Source: Chloroflexota bacterium (GTDB lineage Bacteria > Chloroflexota > Anaerolineae > Promineifilales > Promineifilaceae). From it: 64,000 nt of DNA. A program made the translations under genes and the position numbers. The number at the start of each line of letters is the position of its first letter. Within the stretch, counting starts at the first letter, position 1. Shown one piece after another: positions 18,671 to 27,350 of this stretch. Under the pieces are notes generated by a model. The model had not been told where the DNA came from. It saw only the letters and a program-made list of their open reading frames with translations, and ran no database searches. The stretch spans positions 59,097-123,096 of the forward strand of contig JAGOMA010000016.1 in NCBI GenBank assembly GCA_017993775.1. The letters are read 5' to 3'.

Positions 18671-19762
18671 ATGAACCAAATCGGCTGCTATATCCTCGCC
18701 TACTATTTCCCAGAATTTGTGCGCACAACTACCTTGCTTCAGGCGCTCCGGCAAATTACCCACCTGACCATCTACGAAGCCCTCAACACAACCCGCGGCT
18801 GGCTCCGCTACTGGCAAACGCTGCGCCAATTGCTGGTCATCAGGCTGCGACATAAACCCAACTTCTACATTTTGGGCTTTCGAGGCTATGAACTTTACTG
18901 GCTTGTGCGCCTGATCACCTGGGGAAAACCGCTCATTTTCGACCACATGATGTCACCCTACGACAGTCTCGTCAACGAGAAGCATCGCTTGTCTCGGCAA
19001 TCTCTACTCGCCAAAATTGTTTATTGGTATGAAAAAGGCATCTTGCACAATGCTGACCTTATTTTAACGGACACCCCCTTGCACCAGGCTTATTTTGCCC
19101 GCCTATTTGGGATTCATCCTGATAAAATCCGGCCGCTTCATGTGGCCACAGATGAAACACTCTTTAAACCGTGCGCCTCAAAACCAAAATGCGCATCGAC
19201 CCAACCCTTCTCTGTTTTTTTCTACGGCTCTTTTTTGCCCCTACACGGCATCGACATTATTCTGCAAGCCGCTGCACTTTTACTGTCTGCCCCCGTCCAG
19301 TTCACACTGGTCGGCGGGCATAAACAAGATTTACGGCCGTTTCACGCCCTCTGCTCACAGCTTAACCTCACCAATGTCACTCATATTCCCTGGATCGATT
19401 ACTTAAACTTACCGCAATGGGCCTGCCGGGCTGATTTATGCCTGGGAGGCCCATTTGGCAACACCGGGCAAGGCCGCCGGGTGATTACTGGCAAAACCTT
19501 TCAATTTTTAGCCCTCGGCCAGCCCACAATCATTGGCGAAGCAGAGAAAAACGAGCATTTCATCAACCAACATAACTGCCTGTTAGTTCCCCAGGGCGAC
19601 CCACAGGCACTGGCTGAGAGCATAGCCTGGGCAGCAGACCATCGCCAGGAATTGGCAGAAATCGGCCGTCGCGGCTATGAACTTTACCAGCAAGAATTTT
19701 CCGTGGCGCGTCTGCGTGAACAATTGGAGATGATTTTGCAACATGCCATATTACCCACCTAG
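18671..19762 (+). CDS. GT4-like glycosyltransferase
   Basis: The 363-residue soluble protein has a Rossmann-like N-terminal half (FYILGFRGYELYWLVRLITWGKPLIFD) and a GT-B C-terminal half: FSVFFYGSFLPLHGIDIILQAAALL, then GRRVITGKTFQFLALGQPTIIGE (donor site), then NCLLVPQGDPQALAESI, a common GT4 block. It lies 15 bases after the preceding membrane GT and overlaps the methyltransferase by 20 bases. A nucleotide-sugar donor and a cell-surface glycan acceptor are likely; neither can be specified. Confidence 0.85.
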   Translation: MNQIGCYILAYYFPEFVRTTTLLQALRQITHLTIYEALNTTRGWLRYWQTLRQLLVIRLRHKPNFYILGFRGYELYWLVRLITWGKPLIFDHMMSPYDSLVNEKHRLSRQSLLAKIVYWYEKGILHNADLILTDTPLHQAYFARLFGIHPDKIRPLHVATDETLFKPCASKPKCASTQPFSVFFYGSFLPLHGIDIILQAAALLLSAPVQFTLVGGHKQDLRPFHALCSQLNLTNVTHIPWIDYLNLPQWACRADLCLGGPFGNTGQGRRVITGKTFQFLALGQPTIIGEAEKNEHFINQHNCLLVPQGDPQALAESIAWAADHRQELAEIGRRGYELYQQEFSVARLREQLEMILQHAILPT

Positions 19763-20489
19763 ATACCTCTTTCGGCGTCACGCGATTTTGCGCGTGGTTA
19801 AACCCGGGGAAACATTTCTCGAAGTCGGCCCCGGCAATATGCAGTTGACGATAGAAGTGCTGCGTCATTTTCAGCGTGGCACGCTTATCGAGTATAGTGA
19901 GGACATCTGGGAAGTCTATCGGGCGCTGCCAGAGGCAGCACAAACCAACCTGGAGCTGCTTGTAACCGATTTCATGACGCTCGACATGACTGCCGGGTTT
20001 GACTGCGCCATCGCTTGTGAAGTCCTGGAACACGTAGCCGATGACGCAGATTTTGTGCGCAAGCTGTATGCCGTGTTAAACGAGCAAGGCCAGCTCATTC
20101 TTTCCGTGCCCGCGCGAATGAAGTTCTGGTCACGCCACGACGAGATCGTGGGACATTTACGCCGGTATGAGTGGGATGCTCTGGCCCAGTTAGTAACCGA
20201 GTCAGGATTTGAAAATGTGCAGATTTACGCCTATGGGTTTCCGTTTGTCAACTTGCTGCGCTTCCCGCGCATCTGGCTGGCCAAACGGCAGGCGGCCGAG
20301 AAAGCGCATCTAACGGCTGTCGAGCAAACAAAAGCCAGCGGAATTGCCCAAACGGCCGTCATGCCCTCCCGCCTTGGCTGGCTGGTAAACCCCACCACCA
20401 TTTACCCCCTGGCCTGGTTTTCTACTTTGTTCAACCGGTTCGATTTGTCCGGCGCATACATCCTGACCGCGTCAAAGAAAAGCAAATGA
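19743..20489 (+). CDS. Class I SAM-dependent methyltransferase
   Basis: The 248-residue product carries the SAM-binding loop ETFLEVGPGNMQLTIEVL (motif I), the acidic IEYSED, and the motif II/post region FDCAIACEVLEHVADDADFVRKLYAVLNEQGQLILSVP. It overlaps the upstream GT4 gene by 20 bases and its stop overlaps the next start (ATGA). Its place between glycan genes suggests methylation of a sugar or lipid carrier, though the substrate is not visible. Confidence 0.88.
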   Translation: MPYYPPRYLFRRHAILRVVKPGETFLEVGPGNMQLTIEVLRHFQRGTLIEYSEDIWEVYRALPEAAQTNLELLVTDFMTLDMTAGFDCAIACEVLEHVADDADFVRKLYAVLNEQGQLILSVPARMKFWSRHDEIVGHLRRYEWDALAQLVTESGFENVQIYAYGFPFVNLLRFPRIWLAKRQAAEKAHLTAVEQTKASGIAQTAVMPSRLGWLVNPTTIYPLAWFSTLFNRFDLSGAYILTASKKSK

Positions 20490-21415
20490 CAAAACAAGCG
20501 CGCCAGTTGGTGGCTACGGCCGTTCTTTTTATCCTTGCGGCCATCACCATCCTCTTTTTACGTTCACAACCGGAACTTCTGCAATCACTCCAGAACGTCA
20601 CCCTTGCCAACCTGTTCTATTTAACCCTGGTTCGAGTACTCATCTTTGCCATGAACGGCTTGTTTTTACGCGAGTTTGCCATCAAATTTGGCGTACAACT
20701 CTCTTTTCATGAATGGTTTGGCCTGGCATCCGTTACCACCATGGGAAATTACATCACACCTTTTTCTGGAGGCTTGCTTATTCGCGCTGCTTATCTGAAA
20801 AAACGTCACCTACTACCCTACGCCCAATTCACAACCATGCTAACCTCCAATTACCTGATCATGTTTTGGCTAATAGGCGTTATAGGATTGCTGGCGTTAG
20901 GCGCATTAGGAGGGGGTTGGCAGCGTTACTGGCCCATCGTCTTTTTGTTTGGCGGCGTCGTCGCCAGCACTTCCGTAATTTTTTTATTTCCCTTGCAACA
21001 AGTTCCCTGGGAAAATCGTATCGGCCGGTTTCTGAATACCTTGTTAACCGGATGGTTCATGGTCAAGCGGGATTATGGGCTGCTGCTGCGCTTGGCGCTG
21101 CTGACCGCTCTCACAATTGGCTTAAACGGGCTATCTTTTTGGCTGGCTTACGAAGCGTTGGGGCAGCCCATTTCTTTTTTGGCTGCCTTGTTGCTGGGAC
21201 TTGTGGCTGCTTTTTCTATTTTCATCAACCTGACGCCGGGAAATTTGGGCATTCAGGAGGCCATGGTCGGGCTTTCGGCTGAACTTTTGGGTACGGGAGG
21301 CGGCGAAGGGCTGCTTGCCGTCATGTTGATCCGGGCTGTCACCATCCTATGCGCTTTTACGTTGGGGCCTCTGTACAGCTATTTGCTCACCCGGCAGAGT
21401 ATTCTGCAGGAGTAA
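20486..21415 (+). CDS. Lysylphosphatidylglycerol synthase transmembrane-region family protein (YbhN/AglD-like)
   Basis: The 309 residues have about eight transmembrane helices and characteristic blocks of the UPF0104/LPG_synthase_TM family: MNGLFLREFAIKFGVQLSFHEWFGLASVTTMGNYITPFSGGLLIRAAYLKK near the N-terminus and FINLTPGNLGIQEAMVGLSAELLG near the end. Family members are linked to flipping or modifying membrane lipids and polyprenyl-linked saccharides. It is the last gene of the plus-strand glycan operon, and its 3' end overlaps the convergent gene at 21387 by 29 bases. Confidence 0.88.
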   Translation: MTKQARQLVATAVLFILAAITILFLRSQPELLQSLQNVTLANLFYLTLVRVLIFAMNGLFLREFAIKFGVQLSFHEWFGLASVTTMGNYITPFSGGLLIRAAYLKKRHLLPYAQFTTMLTSNYLIMFWLIGVIGLLALGALGGGWQRYWPIVFLFGGVVASTSVIFLFPLQQVPWENRIGRFLNTLLTGWFMVKRDYGLLLRLALLTALTIGLNGLSFWLAYEALGQPISFLAALLLGLVAAFSIFINLTPGNLGIQEAMVGLSAELLGTGGGEGLLAVMLIRAVTILCAFTLGPLYSYLLTRQSILQE

Positions 21416-22628
21416 ACCGGAACCAACTAATCCCCACGGCCGTTCCCCACACCACCACCAACCCATAAAACGGCAGCGCCATCAACCACGGCGACCCCTC
21501 AAAAGCCACCGCCGCACTGCTCAACAATCGAACGCCGTTGATTAGTAAATAACCGAGAGACAGCAGCATAACCAACGGCCGTCTCCAGTTACCCACCTCC
21601 ATGCCAACCACCAACAAAATCACGAACGGGACTAGCAGCAAAATCAACGTCGTCGTCCAGGTGATACCGCCCACCAACAACAAAGCTGGCAGCCACAACG
21701 CCGCCCAGAAGGTATAGCGCTCGTGAATTAAGCCCGGCACGCGCCAGGTAGATACGGCCGTTACCGCCACAATCCCCGCCGATAAGCTAGCCAACAGCAA
21801 GAACCGCACACTTTCCGCCAATTGAAAGCGGCTCAAAAAACCCGCCAACGCCTGATTGTCCCGCTGACGCGGAGGGGCAACCTGAGGCAAGATACGCGTA
21901 AAATACTGCCAATCCAACAGCCAATCACGCCCGCCAACCAGCAAAATCAGAGCATTCAATCCTAATACCACCACCCAAGTCACGCCAAAAGCGACCACTA
22001 CCCGAAATTCTCGCCGCCACAAAAACCAAAGCAGCAGGGCCGCCGGAAAAATTTTAATCACCGTCGCCAACGCCAAAGCGCCGCCAGCCAATCCAAGACG
22101 GCCGTCTCGGTAAAAAGCAACCATAGCCGACAATAAAAACAACAGCCAGATATTCGCCTGCCCAATCCGCAGCGCGCTAAACACCGGCGCCGCCAAAGCA
22201 AACAAAATAATCAGCCAGGGATAATGGCGGCCCAACCGCTGCCGCAGCGCAAAAGAGCGCGTCAGCAATGCCAACGTCCCCACCAGCAAAACCAGATTCA
22301 GGCCATTCCAAATACGCGCGGCGGTTGCGATGGGCAAACTGCTCACAGGCAGCAGGATGTGGGCCAGCACACTTGGATACACGTAATACACCTGGTCCGG
22401 CGCAAAACCCAAATCCATGCCGGCCTCATCCTGCAAAACCGGATCATAAATCGGCTGTCCGTCACGCAGCAATCGAGCGGCTATATAGTACGCCTTAAAA
22501 TCACCTGCGCCTATGCCCCCCTGGTAAAAATCAACCGGATCCACAAAGGCGATGCGTAAATACAGCGGCAGAATAAGCACAAAAATGATGGCCCATAACA
22601 CGGCCGTCAATAGACGGGATGGCGACAC
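21387..22628 (-). CDS. GT87/DUF2029-family membrane glycosyltransferase (copy 1)
   Basis: The frame opens at 22733 inside the upstream gene, but a GTG at 22628 with AAAGGAG five bases before it fits better and gives 413 residues, like its paralog at 24499. The early loop DPVDFYQGGIGAGDFKAYYIAARLL and QVYYVYPSVLAHILLPVSSLP match that paralog closely; LRIGQANIWLLFLLSAM is typical of GT87 polyprenyl-phosphate-mannose transferases. About ten membrane helices. It converges on, and overlaps, the operon ending at 21415. Confidence 0.85.
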   Translation of the reverse strand: MSPSRLLTAVLWAIIFVLILPLYLRIAFVDPVDFYQGGIGAGDFKAYYIAARLLRDGQPIYDPVLQDEAGMDLGFAPDQVYYVYPSVLAHILLPVSSLPIATAARIWNGLNLVLLVGTLALLTRSFALRQRLGRHYPWLIILFALAAPVFSALRIGQANIWLLFLLSAMVAFYRDGRLGLAGGALALATVIKIFPAALLLWFLWRREFRVVVAFGVTWVVVLGLNALILLVGGRDWLLDWQYFTRILPQVAPPRQRDNQALAGFLSRFQLAESVRFLLLASLSAGIVAVTAVSTWRVPGLIHERYTFWAALWLPALLLVGGITWTTTLILLLVPFVILLVVGMEVGNWRRPLVMLLSLGYLLINGVRLLSSAAVAFEGSPWLMALPFYGLVVVWGTAVGISWFRFTPAEYSAG

Positions 22629-22638
22629 AACAACTCCT

Positions 22639-24354
22639 TTACGGGGCGCTCCGCAGTTCAACGAGCGGTGAACTAATTTGTTCAACCACAAAATCATCGC
22701 CGCGATCTGGCAGCAGCAACGGCCGTTCATCACCCGGCAGCACAGCTAATCGCCGCACTCCCTGCCGCCACATCTCCGCCAACAACTCTGGTGGTACAAC
22801 AGTATCGTTCACAAATAGAAAAATTTTATCTGTGCCGCTCATTTGTGGTGGCAAAAACAAAACATTCGTCACCACCACGTCAACTGGTAACGCATCAATG
22901 TGCGCCTGCACAGCCCTCTGTTCGCGGTGAATCCCGGCCAGATACGCCACACTCATCACCTGAATCACCAGCGTCGCCAAGAGCAAACTGCCCACCAGCA
23001 CCCTGTCACCCAGGCGGTGGATGGTCCGCAGATGTTCCCGGTAACTATCGACGGCTACCCAGCCAAGATAGAGCAGCAGTGGATAAACAGGCAGCATATA
23101 ACGCACACCCCACTGTTTGCCGCCGTCCGTGGGCCAGAGCAGCACCATCAACACCACAAACAACCAGGCGGTGGCAAAACAAAAGCGGTAGATTAATTGG
23201 GCTTCGCGCCGGGGCTGCCTGACGTAGGCCAAGCTGAAGGGCAGCAGTGGAAAAGTGGCGATCAGGCCGGTGATGGGCTTGTTAAAACCAGACACCAGGA
23301 GTAAAAAATAGCCAAGCAGCGTCACGGCCGTTCCGCCAAACAAAAACCCACGGCGGCGATAGCGGGGCAGCCGCAATACAAACACAATCAGCACCATACC
23401 AACCAGCAGACACAACGTCGCCAGCAAGGTAGTCACATTACCTGGTTCAATGTAGGTGAAAAATCGAGTCAACTGAAAAGCCCGCGTCCGGCCAAAGGTA
23501 CTGTCTACGTCATGGACGACAACGCCATAACCAAATAAATTTTGCGCCATCGGTATGCCCAGCGGGTGCCCTACCCAGGCATATTGCAGCAGCCACAGAG
23601 GCACAGCCATTCCCACTGCCCCACCCACTGTCCAGACCAATGGTCGCCAATTTCGCCCGCTGACCAACAGCAAACCCAACCCCAACGCCACAGAAAACAC
23701 ATACGCTTCTGGACGCGGCTCCAGTCCAGCGCCCAAGAGCATCCCGCCAAGGATAAAGAGCAACGCCCGTTCGCGCTTCAATCCTGCCGCAACACCCACC
23801 ACCGCCCACATCAGCACGGCCGTGCCTAACGTATGGTCCCAAAATGTCAGGCTATAAAAAAGCAGCGGCGTCGCCACCACAGCTAACCACAATCCCCAAT
23901 AAGCGTGAGGCAATCCGCTCAATCGACCCAACTGATACACGGCCGCCGCTGCAAACACAGCGCCCAATACCGGCATCACCGCCAAGCCCAACGTCCCTGC
24001 CCACGCATACCACAAAGAAGCCAACAAGGGAAACAGGGCGCTGATAGGCAAATAAATCTGGTCGCCCAGGCGAGCATAAGCAAAATAGTAGGGCAAATAA
24101 TTCAGCCCAGGGTCCAAAGCTTCACCAGGATTTACCATGACCGGACTTTGCCAGCCACGCGCTAACAACGATTTCACTTGCATAAACCGCAAGCCGGTGT
24201 CGCTGGAATAAAAAGTCGGGCCGCGCTGTATCCACCAGGCGAGCAGCAGCAACCCGGTCCCAAGGGCCAGTAAATGCCAAAATACCAGACCACGCTTAGG
24301 GGTAATACGGGTATTTCCTGCCATCTCGTTCTGATCAGCCACCGACGACATCAT
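22639..24354 (-). CDS. Multi-spanning GT-C-like glycosyltransferase (copy 2 of a paralogous pair)
   Basis: This is a paralog of the protein at 14504-16213. It shares SDTGLRFMQVKSLLARGWQSP, LDPGLNYLPYYFAYARLGDQIYLPISALFPLLASLWY and ITGLIATFPLLPFSL. About eleven membrane helices. The frame stays open to a TTG at 24465, but that extension is translated from interspersed-repeat DNA (see 24428-24456). The double ATG at 24354/24351 gives an N-terminus of the same length as the paralog, although no Shine-Dalgarno is visible at either site. The stop lies 10 bases before the next start, so the two are co-transcribed. Confidence 0.78.
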   Translation of the reverse strand: MMSSVADQNEMAGNTRITPKRGLVFWHLLALGTGLLLLAWWIQRGPTFYSSDTGLRFMQVKSLLARGWQSPVMVNPGEALDPGLNYLPYYFAYARLGDQIYLPISALFPLLASLWYAWAGTLGLAVMPVLGAVFAAAAVYQLGRLSGLPHAYWGLWLAVVATPLLFYSLTFWDHTLGTAVLMWAVVGVAAGLKRERALLFILGGMLLGAGLEPRPEAYVFSVALGLGLLLVSGRNWRPLVWTVGGAVGMAVPLWLLQYAWVGHPLGIPMAQNLFGYGVVVHDVDSTFGRTRAFQLTRFFTYIEPGNVTTLLATLCLLVGMVLIVFVLRLPRYRRRGFLFGGTAVTLLGYFLLLVSGFNKPITGLIATFPLLPFSLAYVRQPRREAQLIYRFCFATAWLFVVLMVLLWPTDGGKQWGVRYMLPVYPLLLYLGWVAVDSYREHLRTIHRLGDRVLVGSLLLATLVIQVMSVAYLAGIHREQRAVQAHIDALPVDVVVTNVLFLPPQMSGTDKIFLFVNDTVVPPELLAEMWRQGVRRLAVLPGDERPLLLPDRGDDFVVEQISSPLVELRSAP

Positions 24355-24427
24355 GGGTGTATGGTAAACAACATGCCGAACATCGGCAATAGTCCCACAG
24401 TCTGGCAAATTATCTTCATAATTGGTA

Positions 24428-24456
24428 GTTGTCAGGATTTCCGTATCTGCTATCTT
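24428..24456. repeat. Left copy of a 29-base direct repeat flanking the GT87 gene at 24499
   Basis: GTTGTCAGGATTTCCG, then one mismatch (T here, C in the other copy), then ATCTGCTATCTT. The right copy is 25704-25732, where it encodes the last residues of the GT87 gene (LSGFPHLLS, stop). Here the same frame would read LSGFPYLLSF then stop, but a TAG immediately upstream closes it. This copy therefore looks like the stranded 3' end of such a gene. Confidence 0.8.
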
Positions 24457-24498
24457 TTTAGCCAATCTTATGCCAACAGGAGATCCTAAGTCGAAACT

Positions 24499-25734
24499 AT
24501 GTCACCCAGCTATCTTCTAAATCGCGCCCTATGGGGTATCATCCTCATCTTACTTCCGCTATTTTATTTGCAAATCGCTTGGGGAAATCCGGTAGATTTC
24601 CAATCAGGTGGGCTTGGGGCCGGCGACTTCAAGGCCTATTACGTGGCATCTAGATTGCTGGATGAGGGGGAAAATATCTATGAACTTGACCTGCAACAAG
24701 CTGAAACGGCCGCAATCGGCTACAACCCAGATATCACCTATTACCTCTACCCAGCACTTCTTGCCACAGCACTTTTGCCGCTCAGCCGTCTACCAATGAA
24801 TCAAGCAGTTTTAATCTGGAACACAATCAATCTATGCTTGCTAATCATCATTGTTTTGTTAATCACCGAAACATTCGAGCTAAGAAACAAGCTTGCTACC
24901 CACTACCCCTGGTTTGTACTCCTTTTTTTTATAGCAACCCCTGTCACTATCGCGCTACGCATTGGCCAGGCAAATATCATGACGCTTTTTTTCGTGGCCT
25001 TGTGCTTCTGGGCCGACAAGCGAAATAATGCAAGGCTGTCTGGGTTTGCATTGGCCGTTGCCACTCTCCTCAAAATTTTTCCTGTCGTAATCCTCATCTG
25101 GTTTCTATGGCAAAAAAAATATCAGATGCTGACTGCGTTTTCGTTAACAGCTATATTATTAGTCATCACAAATGCTGGATTTTTGGCGGTAACTGGACGA
25201 TACAGCCTGACTGATTGGTATTATTTTACCCATGTCCTCCCAAATCTTCAGCCTCCCAGCCAATATGACAACCACGCTTTATCAGGTTTCTTGCATCGCT
25301 ATTCAATCAATACGCCTATTATTCGCTTGCTTTCAACTGGTCTAATTCTTTTATTGTCCGGTCTTTCAATTCTCCGCGCCATGCTCTCAAACCAGAAAGC
25401 AGTAGCCCATGCGATCCTGTTATGCATGGCTCTGTTAATCACCTCATTAACATGGACCAGTACGCTGATATTTCTAAGCATTCCTCTTGCAGTATTGATC
25501 TTTGGAAAAGATGTGCAAAGCGGAAACGGACGCTTCTCCATCCCAATTCTAGCCATTGCATTCGGATATTTTTGCATCAATGGCGTTCGCTTATTGTTCA
25601 ACCTCGGAATTTCGGTCACCGAATCAAAACTCGTTCTTTCTCTTCCTTTTATAGGCACAATAATCATCTGGTCTGGCCTGTTATATATCGCCAATAAAAA
25701 GAGGTTGTCAGGATTTCCGCATCTGCTATCTTAG
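24499..25734 (+). CDS. GT87/DUF2029-family membrane glycosyltransferase (copy 2), AT-richer
   Basis: The 411-residue protein is a paralog of the product of 21387-22628: NPVDFQSGGLGAGDFKAYYVASRLLDEGENIYEL and ITYYLYPALLATALLPLSRLP align block by block, and ALRIGQANIMTLFFVAL is the family signature. About ten helices. The gene is visibly AT-richer than its neighbours and contains no ACGGCCGT, which its neighbours carry repeatedly. It is flanked by 29-base direct repeats, one inside its own 3' end. Recent acquisition or unequal recombination is likely. Confidence 0.85.
   Translation: MSPSYLLNRALWGIILILLPLFYLQIAWGNPVDFQSGGLGAGDFKAYYVASRLLDEGENIYELDLQQAETAAIGYNPDITYYLYPALLATALLPLSRLPMNQAVLIWNTINLCLLIIIVLLITETFELRNKLATHYPWFVLLFFIATPVTIALRIGQANIMTLFFVALCFWADKRNNARLSGFALAVATLLKIFPVVILIWFLWQKKYQMLTAFSLTAILLVITNAGFLAVTGRYSLTDWYYFTHVLPNLQPPSQYDNHALSGFLHRYSINTPIIRLLSTGLILLLSGLSILRAMLSNQKAVAHAILLCMALLITSLTWTSTLIFLSIPLAVLIFGKDVQSGNGRFSIPILAIAFGYFCINGVRLLFNLGISVTESKLVLSLPFIGTIIIWSGLLYIANKKRLSGFPHLLS
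25704..25732. repeat. Right copy of the 29-base direct repeat
   Basis: It differs from 24428-24456 at one base. The copies are 1276 bases apart and bracket one complete gene. This copy forms the last codons of that gene and ends just before its stop. Confidence 0.8.
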
Positions 25735-25793
25735 AAGCGACAAAATTCAGAATTTACCCGACGGTTTACCAGGGAATTCCACCAACAGACACT

Positions 25794-26609
25794 ATGGCAG
25801 AAGAACGACTACAAAAACTCATGGGCCAGGCTGGCATCGCCTCCCGACGCGAAAGCGAAAAAATGATCCGCGACGGCCGTGTCAAAATCAACGGCCGTAT
25901 CGCCCAAATCGGCGACAAAGCCGACCCCAACAAAGACCGCATCGAGGTAGACGGCCGTAAACTCGCCCGCCCCAACACCCAAACCATCTACATCGCCCTC
26001 AACAAACCCAAAGGCGTGCTCTCCTCCACCGAGGACGAGCTGGAAGCCGGGCGTCAAACCGTGCGCGACCTCATCGACCTGCCCGGCCACCTTTACCCGG
26101 TCGGCCGCCTGGACAAACAAAGCGAAGGGTTAATGCTCATGACCAACGATGGCCAACTCGCCCACCAGCTCACCCACCCCCGCTATGGCCACGAAAAAAC
26201 CTACCGCGTGGAAATCGAAGGCGACATTCATCCCGCCCAACTAGACCAATGGCGGCAAGGCGTCATGCTAGACGGCCGTCTCACTGCCCCCGTGCGCATC
26301 ACCATCATCGATCAATTCCCCGACCTGACCCGCCTGGAAATCATCATGCGCGAAGGGCGCAAACGGCAAATTCGCCGCATCGCCGCCGAATTTGGCCACC
26401 CGGTGCTAAAACTCAAACGCCTGCGCATCGGCCCGCTGCAGCTAGGCAACCTGGCCTCTGGCAAATGGCGCTACCTCAAACCCGACGAAATCGCCGCTTT
26501 ACGCCAGGCTGTCGGCAAACCCTCATCCGACAAACCCGCCACCCGCCGCCAACCAACAAACAAACCAGTCAACAAACAAACCTCTTCCAAACCACGAGGC
26601 AAATCTTGA
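25794..26609 (+). CDS. rluB: RsuA/RluB-type rRNA pseudouridine synthase
   Basis: The 271 residues contain an N-terminal S4 RNA-binding domain (ERLQKLMGQAGIASRRESEKMI...GRVKINGRIAQIG). A catalytic domain follows, with YPVGRLDKQSEGLMLMTNDG, where the Asp of GRLD is the catalytic residue, and REGRKRQIRRIAAEFGHPVLKLKRLRIGPL near the end. The C-terminus has a Lys/Pro/Thr-rich tail of about 30 residues. Family members isomerise a uridine in the 23S or 16S rRNA; the exact site (RluB, RluE or RsuA) is not certain. Its TGA overlaps the cmk TTG start. Confidence 0.88.
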   Translation: MAEERLQKLMGQAGIASRRESEKMIRDGRVKINGRIAQIGDKADPNKDRIEVDGRKLARPNTQTIYIALNKPKGVLSSTEDELEAGRQTVRDLIDLPGHLYPVGRLDKQSEGLMLMTNDGQLAHQLTHPRYGHEKTYRVEIEGDIHPAQLDQWRQGVMLDGRLTAPVRITIIDQFPDLTRLEIIMREGRKRQIRRIAAEFGHPVLKLKRLRIGPLQLGNLASGKWRYLKPDEIAALRQAVGKPSSDKPATRRQPTNKPVNKQTSSKPRGKS

Positions 26610-27310
26610 GCAATACCCTCCTCAACTTTCCGGTCATCGCCATCGATGGCCCCGCTGCTTCCGGTAAATCCACCGTCGGCCGCCTGCTGGCCGAAAAGCT
26701 AAACTTCCTCATGCTAGATACCGGCTTTATGTACCGCGCCGTCACCCTGGCCGCCCTCCGCGCCGGCATGGACCTGACGGACGAAACGGCCGTTACCACC
26801 CTCTCCGCCCAACTCGCCCTGGACGTGCAGCCAGCCGGCGGCATGGATGACGGCCGTCACTACACAGCTCTCCTCAACGGCGAAGATGTCACCTGGGCGC
26901 TGCGCACGCCCGAAGTCGACGCCAATGTCAGCCTCGTCTCCAGCTACTCCGGCGTGCGCCAGGAAATGGTCAAGCGCCAGCGCGCCTTTGGCCAACGCGG
27001 CCAGGTCGTGATGGTCGGCCGCGACATCGGCACCGTCGTCATGCCCGACGCGCCACTCAAACTCTACATCACCGCCAGCGCCGCTGAACGCGCCCGCCGC
27101 CGCTGGCGCGACCGCCAACAACAAGGCCACGAAGCCTCCTTCGCAGAAATCCTGGCCGATGTGGAACGCCGCGACGCTATCGACAGCAACCGCGAATACT
27201 CTCCCCTTCGCCCCGCCGCCGATGCCCTCATCATCGACACCACCGGCCACTCCGTCGCCGAAATCGTCGCCGACATCATCGAGAAACTATCCATCATCCG
27301 TGAACCATAA
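26606..27310 (+). CDS. cmk: Cytidylate kinase
   Basis: A longer open frame runs through rluB, but the gene starts at TTG 26606 with GAGG seven bases before, overlapping the rluB stop (TTGA). The 234-residue product begins SNTLLNFPVIAIDGPAASGKSTVGR, with the P-loop GPAASGKST. It has LDTGFMYRAVTLAAL, VVMVGRDIGTVVMPDAPLKLYITA and RDAIDSNREYSPLRPAADA, which are all CMP-kinase blocks. It phosphorylates CMP/dCMP. The rluB-cmk pairing is common in bacteria. Confidence 0.95.
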   Translation: MSNTLLNFPVIAIDGPAASGKSTVGRLLAEKLNFLMLDTGFMYRAVTLAALRAGMDLTDETAVTTLSAQLALDVQPAGGMDDGRHYTALLNGEDVTWALRTPEVDANVSLVSSYSGVRQEMVKRQRAFGQRGQVVMVGRDIGTVVMPDAPLKLYITASAAERARRRWRDRQQQGHEASFAEILADVERRDAIDSNREYSPLRPAADALIIDTTGHSVAEIVADIIEKLSIIREP

Positions 27311-27350
27311 ATCGAAAATCAAAAATCGTAAATCGTAAATCAAAAATCCC
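27311..27350. repeat. AT-rich short-repeat spacer between cmk and the radical SAM gene
   Basis: The spacer is composed of near-copies of AAATCGTAAATC and AAATCAAAAATC in tandem. No hairpin or promoter is convincing. Confidence 0.5.

Noticed and set aside
24355..24465. N-terminal extension of the glycosyltransferase at 22639
   Set aside because: The extra 37 codons are translated from the direct-repeat/spacer DNA and have no counterpart in the paralog at 14504.
26249..26605. Long upstream extension of the cmk frame
   Set aside because: It overlaps the conserved catalytic region of rluB in another frame. The TTG at 26606 with GAGG gives a normal-length cytidylate kinase.
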